Assembly: GCA_964468125.1 (NCBI GenBank)
Contig: CAYXVF010000017.1
Span: 1 to 64,000, forward strand
Reading direction: 5' to 3'
DNA length: 64,000 bases
Origin: CAYXVF01 sp964468125
GTDB taxonomy: Bacteria > Myxococcota > XYA12-FULL-58-9 > CAYXVF01
Position numbers and translations under genes: made by a program. Every line of letters begins with the position of its first letter. Positions within the stretch are counted from its first letter, which is position 1. Below, piece by piece: positions 58,471-64,000 of this stretch. The notes beneath the pieces were generated by a model. That model ran no database searches and was not told the DNA's origin. It was given only the letters and a program-made list of their open reading frames with translations.

Positions 58471-60579
58471 TCAATCGGCGCCGGCGCAGCAGCGGAACCC
58501 CAGCTGCCCCCCCCGAGCGCTCGAAACCTCGTTGATCCTCGCCGAGCAACGCGATGCGTGCATCGCCTGGTCGGCCGCTCCCCCTTTTACCACCCGGTCC
58601 GGGATCTCCGAAGACCAACGAGACGCGGTCCACTCGGCAACGTTCCCCGACATGTCCACGACCCCATAGCCGCTGGTGCAACCTTTGTACGATCCGGTCA
58701 GCCCAGGCTTTCCACCGTTTTCGACATTGCAGGCGCCGGAACGAAAGGCGTTACCAAAGGGAAAGCGCGCGTTGCTCGGCCCTTTGCACGCCCGTTCCCA
58801 CTCGACCTCGCTGCACAAGCGCTTCCCCTGCGCCTCGCACGCGCGTTTAGCCTGGCCGAAGCTCACGCCCGTGAGCGGCCGAACGCCCTGCTTGTTCGGA
58901 AATTCGTACCGGTCGATGCAATACGCGCCGGTGTTGCGATAGCGCACCTGAAGGTCGCCGAAACCGCGCATCGGGTCGTTGGGTTGGGTGCCCATCAGGA
59001 AGCGTCCGCTCTCGATCAGGATCATGTCACTCGGACAACCCTGACGCTTGGCGGGTGTGGGCGGTGGCGGCGGCGCGAGGGGCGGCTCTTCCACGGGTGC
59101 CAAAGCGGCAACCACCGGCGCAGGCTCCTCGCGCTTCTCCTTTGCCCTTTCCCTGGCGGGAGGCGTCGGCGACTCCCGACGCGGCGCGGGTTTCTTCGCG
59201 GCCACAGAGACCGTCTTGCGGCGTGGCTCCGGCGCGCGATCGCGGGCGGGCTTGCCGGTGGGCTCCGGCGGTGGTTCTGGCTCCAGCTCATCGCGCGAAG
59301 CGATCGAGGGAGATTCGCGGGGGAGCTCACGTTCCGCGCGAGCGTCGGCGGCGGGCTTGTTCTGCTCGGGCTCGGGCAGGGGCATGACGAGCTCCGGTGG
59401 TGCCTCGGCAACCGGCTCGCGCTGCAGGTAGCTGTACCAGCGCGCCCCCGCCACCGCTCCCGCGGCCAGGATCAAGACCGCTGCAGCGTTGAGCAGGCCT
59501 CCGCCTCGTCGACCTCGCGCCGGCGCCCGGTCCCGGGAGGAGATCACCTTCTGCGGCTTATGACCGGTGATTCGCAGCTGCGTGGGCCCAAAGGAAACGT
59601 CGTCGCCCCCGTCGTCGACGACCGGAAGACTCGGTGCCTCTGGGACCGTCTCCGCAAAGCCGTCTACGATGTTCGCCAAGGCCTCAAAGAAGCCCTGCCC
59701 CGACTCGAACCGCGCCGCCGGGTTTTCCGCGAGCGCGGTCTGCAGCACCGCCACCATGGCCGCGGGCAGCGTCGCTTCGGCCCGTTGCCAGTTGCGCTCG
59801 TCGCTGCCGTAGACGACGCCCGTGAGCATCTCTCCGACGATGACCGCCACCGTGTAGACGTCCGCGCGTTTGTCGACGACGGCATCATCACGCCGACATT
59901 CAGGGGCGAGATAGTGCACGTTGCCCGACTGCTGCTGAAACACCACGAACGGTTTGCGCGGCAAACCCTGCAAATGGGGTAAGCCGGTCACCTTGAGCAC
60001 GTCAGGCAGGACCATGACGCTCGTGGGGCGAATCGCGCCATGATAGGCAAAGCGTCCCCAAGCGTCGCATGCCTGTGCGATCTGCGAAATGAGCGGCATG
60101 ACCTCCGAGACGGCGAAGACCTGCTTCTTTTCGATGCGCAAATCGATGATCTTCCGAAGCGTGAGTCCCTCGAGATAGGGCATCACGTAGAACGAATGAC
60201 CGCGCTCTCGCCCGTGCTCGAGAATTCGCGCCACGTTGCCGTGGTGCACGCGCTTGGCGCTCTTGAGTGTCTTCGCGAAGCTCGCGCGCTCGGAGTCGGT
60301 CTGAAGGACGTTCGAGGCGATCACCTTGACGGCGACGTCGCCCCATTCTTCGTCGTCGTGGGCGCGAAAGACCCAGCCTGTGGTGCCTTGGGCGACCGCG
60401 TCGATCAGACGGTAGCGGCCCTGCAGCACGTGTCCCGACTCGAAGGGAGCGCGAACGCCGCTGCGCTTGGAGCGCGCCGAACGCGCAGCCTTACGCCGCG
60501 GTGCTGACAGCGGAGCGCTGCACACCGTGCATTTGCGCGCGTCATCCGCGTTGTAGCTCCCACAGCGATAACAGAGCAA
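58471..60579 (-). CDS. Pseudokinase-TM-FGE-like protein
   Basis: A 702-residue fusion. Residues 3-20 are a zinc ribbon (C3, C6, C17, C20). The kinase-like domain (about 55-305) keeps the Gly loop AQGTTGWVFRA, Lys85 (VAVK) and APE (225-227), but the catalytic HRD is replaced by HGA (180-182) and DFG is missing (VTGLPHL), so it should not phosphorylate. A membrane span lies at 362-379 (LNAAAVLILAAGAVAGA), then a Pro/Arg-rich linker. The C-terminal domain (about 510-702) is like formylglycine-generating/sulfatase-modifying factors: GRFLMGTQPND, CIDRYEFPNKQG, RLCSEVEWERACKG and DMSGNVAEW, although active cysteines of true FGE are not placed as usual. TTG 60579 starts it (GGAGG upstream). Confidence 0.9.
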   Translation of the reverse strand: MLCYRCGSYNADDARKCTVCSAPLSAPRRKAARSARSKRSGVRAPFESGHVLQGRYRLIDAVAQGTTGWVFRAHDDEEWGDVAVKVIASNVLQTDSERASFAKTLKSAKRVHHGNVARILEHGRERGHSFYVMPYLEGLTLRKIIDLRIEKKQVFAVSEVMPLISQIAQACDAWGRFAYHGAIRPTSVMVLPDVLKVTGLPHLQGLPRKPFVVFQQQSGNVHYLAPECRRDDAVVDKRADVYTVAVIVGEMLTGVVYGSDERNWQRAEATLPAAMVAVLQTALAENPAARFESGQGFFEALANIVDGFAETVPEAPSLPVVDDGGDDVSFGPTQLRITGHKPQKVISSRDRAPARGRRGGGLLNAAAVLILAAGAVAGARWYSYLQREPVAEAPPELVMPLPEPEQNKPAADARAERELPRESPSIASRDELEPEPPPEPTGKPARDRAPEPRRKTVSVAAKKPAPRRESPTPPARERAKEKREEPAPVVAALAPVEEPPLAPPPPPTPAKRQGCPSDMILIESGRFLMGTQPNDPMRGFGDLQVRYRNTGAYCIDRYEFPNKQGVRPLTGVSFGQAKRACEAQGKRLCSEVEWERACKGPSNARFPFGNAFRSGACNVENGGKPGLTGSYKGCTSGYGVVDMSGNVAEWTASRWSSEIPDRVVKGGAADQAMHASRCSARINEVSSARGGQLGFRCCAGAD

Positions 60580-60798
60580 AGCTCTTCACCTCCACACCAC
60601 ACCAGGGCGTTCGCCGTCCCGCCCGAAACCGGGCATGGAAGGCGAGAATGCCAAAAACCGCCGGCCTCCGGGGGACCGATCGGCGTACTGCGAATGGAAA
60701 CAGCACGAGCGCCCATGCTCGCGGCCTGCGCCATAGCGCACCCCGGCCGTGTTCCACCAGCCCAAAATGTAGCAGGTTTACTTACCTGCGCGCTGCGC

Positions 60799-60828
60799 AA
60801 AAACGACCGGCCGAGCAACGCTCGGTCG
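60799..60828 (-). terminator. Rho-independent terminator after regA
   Basis: On the minus strand, CGACCGAGC-GTT-GCTCGG and the following CCGGTCG form a hairpin followed by five T (60803-60799). It lies about 45 bases after the regA stop and should end the dut-regB-regA transcript. The remaining gap 60580-60798 shows no convincing gene. Confidence 0.6.
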
Positions 60829-60872
60829 CCACCCGAACCCCGCACACGTACGAGAGAAGACCGCCGGAGCGG

Positions 60873-61424
60873 TCAGCGCCGGGGGGGATACTTGGCGAGC
60901 TTGCGCTGAAGCGAGCGCCGGTGAAGCCCCAAGACCCGGGCCGCTTGCGAGATGTTTCCTCCGCAATCCGCCAACACGCGGTTGATGTGTTCCCATTCGG
61001 CGCGGGCCAGGGAGGGCGCCTGCTGCGGCGCATCGGTTCCGCTGTAGGGCTCGTGGTTCTCCCGGTCAAAGGCTGCAAGGATCTCGTCCGCGTCGGCGGG
61101 CTTGGTCAGGTAATGCGTAGCACCGAGACGAACGGCCTCCATCGCGGTGGCGATACTGCCGTAGCCGGTCAATACGACGACCTTCACGTCGTCATCGAGC
61201 TTTCGGAGCTCTTTGAGCACGTCCAAGCCGCTCTTCTTGGGCATCTTGAGGTCTACGACGACCATGTCCGGGGACTCCTCCGCCGCCACGGCGACCGCGC
61301 GCTCACCGTCTTCGGCCCCGAAGACCTCCATGCCCCGTTCACGAAAAGCGCGCATCAGGCGTTCGCGGTAGATCTCGTCATCCTCGACCACCAGCATCGC
61401 CTGCGGCTCATCGCCGTGATTCAT
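60873..61424 (-). CDS. regA: RegA/ActR/PrrA-type response regulator
   Basis: A 183-residue redox-control regulator. The receiver (residues 9-120) has acidic residues in VVEDDEIYR, the phosphoacceptor Asp58 in VVVDLKMPKKSG, TGYGSIATAMEAVRLGA and Lys108 in YLTKPAD. A Fis-type helix-turn-helix fills the end: GGNISQAARVLGLHRRSLQRKLAKY. The family controls photosynthesis, respiration and nitrogen genes by oxygen. The start overlaps the stop of regB by four bases (ATGA), so the two are translationally coupled. Confidence 0.95.
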   Translation of the reverse strand: MNHGDEPQAMLVVEDDEIYRERLMRAFRERGMEVFGAEDGERAVAVAAEESPDMVVVDLKMPKKSGLDVLKELRKLDDDVKVVVLTGYGSIATAMEAVRLGATHYLTKPADADEILAAFDRENHEPYSGTDAPQQAPSLARAEWEHINRVLADCGGNISQAARVLGLHRRSLQRKLAKYPPRR

Positions 61425-62716
61425 TCCTGACCTCCTTTTATCGTCGGGAGCGACACCCTCACCGTCGTGCCGCGGCCCACCTCCGAGTCGATCTCGATGC
61501 GGCCACCCAGTCGCTCTATCACCGCCTGGGTGACGAACAACCCCAGCCCCATCCCTTTGCCGGCCTCCTTCGTAGTAAAGAATGGCTCACCGACACGGTC
61601 CAGTGCCTCTTTTTCGATTCCTCGTCCTCGGTCCTCGAAGACCACTTCGAGCACCCCGTCTCGGACCGCCCCGCGCACCTCGATCGATTCACCCTTCTCG
61701 CTCGCGTCCAGGCCGTTCTTCATCAGATTGCGCATCGCCTGAGAGAGGCTTTGGCGCGGCCCATAGACCGTCGCCTGGAAATCGCCACAGACTTCGATGC
61801 GTCCCGCGTAGCCGGGGGGGAGATTCTCTCGCGCCTCGTTGAGGACCGAGTCGAATTGCATCTGCTGCGGTGCTTCGTAGCCCTCTCCCGCTTCCGAGCG
61901 CATGGAGTCGATGATCGCGCGACAGCGCTCTACCTGGGAAGCGATGAGCTGTGCGTCGGCGATCAGATCGGCCTTCGGTCTGTCGCGGCCGAGGGCGCGC
62001 TCGAGCTCCTTGGCCACGAGTCCGATCGTCCCGAGCGGCGTGCCGAGCTCGTGGGCGGCCCCGGTCGCCAGCGTGGCGAGCGACGCCATCTTCTCCCCCC
62101 GGGCGGCGACCTGGGCGAATCGCGCGACCTCGCGCTCGCGCATGATCAGCGCGGAGGTGACGCGCGTGACGAAGTAGGCGAGGAGCATCGCCACCGCGGT
62201 AAAGGCCCACCATTGATTCAGTAAATGGTCGCGAAACTGCGGATTTTGCAGCAGCTCCGGCGCGACCGCGAGCGCCGCATCGTCCGGCATCGGGAGCACG
62301 AAGAGCGCGCCGTAGCAAAACAGCACCAGCGCCCCCACGGTCCAGCCGAGCGCCGGAGGAACCATGACCGCCCCGAGGGCCACGTGGACGACATAGAGGA
62401 GAATCAAAGGATTGGAGGGCCCGCCGGCGTAGCTCAACAGCCAGGTCAGCAGCACGACGTCGAGCGCGAGAAGCACGAAGGTGACCACGTCCGTGAGCGG
62501 CGTGAAGCGATAGAACTCACGGGCCGCCACATTCGTCATCACCGTCAGACACGACACGAGCACGTAGACGCGCACCGACCCAATGGGTACTACGCCGGCC
62601 TGCCCCAGCACCAACATCGCAGCCTGCAGGGCCGCGGCCACCCAGCGCAGGCGGATATACCAAAACAGATTGCTCGAGCCGGACACGGTGACCGGCGCTT
62701 GAACCTCGCGACGCAT
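61421..62716 (-). CDS. regB: RegB/ActS/PrrB-type redox sensor kinase
   Basis: A 431-residue histidine kinase. Six membrane spans fill residues 20-185; the quinone-related motif GGPSNPLIL is at 98-106. The H-box ATGAAHELGTPLGTI holds His222, and Cys265 (QVERCRAII) sits where RegB has its redox cysteine. The N, G1 and G2 boxes of the ATPase (AMRNLMKNGLDAS, EDRGRGI, GKGMGLGLFVTQAVIERLGG) end it. ATG 62716 (MRREVQAP) is used because the longer frame overlaps dut by 29 bases. Partner of RegA. Confidence 0.95.
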   Translation of the reverse strand: MRREVQAPVTVSGSSNLFWYIRLRWVAAALQAAMLVLGQAGVVPIGSVRVYVLVSCLTVMTNVAAREFYRFTPLTDVVTFVLLALDVVLLTWLLSYAGGPSNPLILLYVVHVALGAVMVPPALGWTVGALVLFCYGALFVLPMPDDAALAVAPELLQNPQFRDHLLNQWWAFTAVAMLLAYFVTRVTSALIMREREVARFAQVAARGEKMASLATLATGAAHELGTPLGTIGLVAKELERALGRDRPKADLIADAQLIASQVERCRAIIDSMRSEAGEGYEAPQQMQFDSVLNEARENLPPGYAGRIEVCGDFQATVYGPRQSLSQAMRNLMKNGLDASEKGESIEVRGAVRDGVLEVVFEDRGRGIEKEALDRVGEPFFTTKEAGKGMGLGLFVTQAVIERLGGRIEIDSEVGRGTTVRVSLPTIKGGQE

Positions 62717-62750
62717 CAGGTCCCCAGTCTGCCACCGGGGCCCGCTGCCG

Positions 62751-63194
62751 TCAGCCCGTCCCGGTGGAGCCAAAGCCACCGGCGCCTCGTTCGCTATCCG
62801 GCAGAGCGCTCACCAGCTCGACCCCCGCCATCGCCACCTCGGCGATGACCATCTGCGCAATGCGCATGCCGGCCTCGATCTCAAAGGGGGCCTCGCCGTG
62901 ATTGATCAAGAGCACCTTCACCTCGCCTCGATAATCCGAGTCGATCGTGCCCGGGGAATTCAGCACGGTCACCCCGTGCTTCAGCGCGAGGCCACTGCGC
63001 GGCCGGATCTGCGCTTCGTACCCGTGGGGAAGCGCCATCGCGAAGCCACAGGGCACGAGCGCTCGCCCACCGGGGGCGAGGGTCACGGACTCGACCGCAC
63101 AGACATCGAGCCCTGCCGCTTCAGGACTCTTGCGCTCCGGCAGCGCCACTGATTTCCCGAGCTCAGGATGAAGAGGTTGAATTGAGACGTGCAT
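62751..63194 (-). CDS. dut: Deoxyuridine triphosphatase
   Basis: A 147-residue trimeric dUTPase that splits dUTP to dUMP and diphosphate. Motif 1 is GLDVCAV, motif 2 is RPRSGLALK, motif 3 is GTIDSDYRGEVKVLL, motif 4 is RIAQMVIAEV and motif 5 is the C-terminal RGAGGFGSTGTG. All five are present. It lies 34 bases upstream of the regB start (62716), in the same direction, and is probably co-transcribed. Confidence 0.97.
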   Translation of the reverse strand: MHVSIQPLHPELGKSVALPERKSPEAAGLDVCAVESVTLAPGGRALVPCGFAMALPHGYEAQIRPRSGLALKHGVTVLNSPGTIDSDYRGEVKVLLINHGEAPFEIEAGMRIAQMVIAEVAMAGVELVSALPDSERGAGGFGSTGTG

Positions 63195-63243
63195 GACGAA
63201 GGAAATAGCAGCCCGGTCCGATCCTTTGGAGCGGGCAATCGCG

Positions 63244-64000
63244 TCATTCGACTCCTGGCGCTCCGAGCGCGTGGTAGCCGGCGTCGACGTGGATCACCTC
63301 ACCGGTCATGCCCGAGCCAAGCGCGCTCAGGGGATAGAGGGCTGCTCGCCCGATGTCTTCAATGGTGACGTTGCGTCGCAAAGGAGCGGTCGCCTCGAGG
63401 TGAGCCAACATCGAGCGCAGACCTCTGATCCCCGCCGCCGACAGCGTCTTGATCGGTCCCGCGGAAATGGCGTTGACCCGCACGGACTTGCGTCCGAGAT
63501 CGACCGCGAGGTAGCGCACGGTCGCCTCTAAGGCGGCTTTCGCCACGCCCATGACGTTGTAATTAGGCACCGCTTTCTCTGCTCCGTAGTAGCTCAGGGT
63601 CAAAACGCTCGCCCCCTCGGGCGCAAAGAGTGGCTCAAAGGCCCGAGTCAGAGACACGAGCGAGAAGACCGAGATGTCCATGGCCGTGAGAAAGCCATCG
63701 CGACTGGTATCGAGAAATCGCCCCTCCAAGTCGCTGCGCTCGGCGAATGCGACCGCGTGGACCAGGAAGTCGACGGCACCGAAGTGCTCGCGTACGCGTT
63801 CGACCACGCCGGCGAGCTGCTCCCCGTCGGTCAGGTCGAGAGGATGGCAGGGCGCGCCGCCGAGCTCGGAGGCGATCTCGCGCACCCGTCCTTCGAGCTT
63901 TTCCCCCTGGTAGGTAAGAACGAGCTGGGCGCCGGCTTCGTGAGCTGCCTTAGCGATCCCGTAGGCAATCGATCGCTGATTCGCGATTCCGACCACCACT
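63244..64000 (-). CDS. fabI: Enoyl-ACP reductase FabI (start truncated)
   Basis: A short-chain dehydrogenase that reduces trans-2-enoyl-ACP in fatty-acid synthesis with NADH. The visible 251 residues begin inside the N-terminal nucleotide motif (VVGIANQRSIAYGIAKAAHEAG); the true start lies beyond the window. DFLVHAVAFAERSDLEGRF, SYYGAEKAVPNYNVMGVAK (Tyr and Lys of the active site, spaced Tyr-X6-Lys), and VRVNAISAGPIKTLSAAGI match FabI. The C-terminus is GEVIHVDAGYHALG. The GTG near 63999 is only an internal codon. Confidence 0.96.
   Translation of the reverse strand, partial: VVVGIANQRSIAYGIAKAAHEAGAQLVLTYQGEKLEGRVREIASELGGAPCHPLDLTDGEQLAGVVERVREHFGAVDFLVHAVAFAERSDLEGRFLDTSRDGFLTAMDISVFSLVSLTRAFEPLFAPEGASVLTLSYYGAEKAVPNYNVMGVAKAALEATVRYLAVDLGRKSVRVNAISAGPIKTLSAAGIRGLRSMLAHLEATAPLRRNVTIEDIGRAALYPLSALGSGMTGEVIHVDAGYHALGAPGVE

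Overview
The window is one piece of a bacterial chromosome. It is GC-rich and gene-dense, with a run of 99 N at 21220-21318, so it comes from a draft assembly. The gene content suggests a myxobacterium-like member of Myxococcota/Deltaproteobacteria: multidomain Ser/Thr kinases, FHA proteins, sigma-54 activators, several PilZ proteins, a Tad-type secretin and ATPase, a RegB/RegA pair and two fatty-acid beta-oxidation cassettes. The phylum is inferred from this mix; there is no rRNA in the window.

Layout. 0-5.4 kb: a partial gene, glutamyl-tRNA synthetase, a three-module glycosyltransferase and small exported proteins. 5.7-14.6 kb: a minus-strand block with an unknown protein, a broken octaheme-type cytochrome, an RND exporter, a beta-barrel protein, a LolA-like protein and a TetR regulator with candidate operators. 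14.6-18.3 kb: thiolase and FadN-type beta-oxidation. 18.5-24.5 kb: a GGCT-like protein, panB, panC, a PilZ-AMIN protein interrupted by the assembly gap, ssb and a YihY membrane protein. 24.6-33.4 kb: a Tad-type secretin, an FHA-CpaF ATPase, a double-FHA membrane protein, a RAYT-like transposase, a polyprenyl synthase and an FHA-sigma-54 activator. 33.4-38.1 kb: YgfZ, a membrane protein, an EamA transporter, a DnaJ-type co-chaperone and a PilZ-receiver protein. 38.2-45 kb: a decayed Nudix gene, FadJ, FadI and a class A penicillin-binding protein. 45-50.8 kb: mostly unknown envelope or signalling proteins. 50.9-60.6 kb: tRNA-Met, a 1563-residue kinase/ATPase/TPR/GAF/sigma-54 regulator, a lipoprotein, RDD and PilZ proteins, a zinc-ribbon protein and a pseudokinase fused to an FGE-like domain. 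60.9-64 kb: RegA, RegB, dUTPase and the start-truncated FabI.

The most striking signal is a dispersed 12-mer, GGTGCCAGCGTC (reverse complement GACGCTGGCACC). I count at least 18 exact copies and about a dozen one-mismatch copies, where about 0.01 would be expected by chance. Copies lie in both orientations, inside genes and between them. Within genes they are read in all six possible frames, so the conservation is at the DNA level and not in the proteins. Copies are clustered (18-22, 29-39 and 51-56 kb), sometimes form inverted pairs, and repeatedly sit beside short tandem duplications whose unit resembles the motif. Five copies lie in the ruined Nudix gene. A RAYT-like transposase lies in the motif-rich region. 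This could be an uncharacterised repeat, uptake or recognition sequence.

Several genes may work together. FHA domains recur in the secretin/ATPase module and its likely regulator, and kinases or pseudokinases are encoded about 20-30 kb away, so phosphorylation-controlled envelope functions are plausible but unproven.
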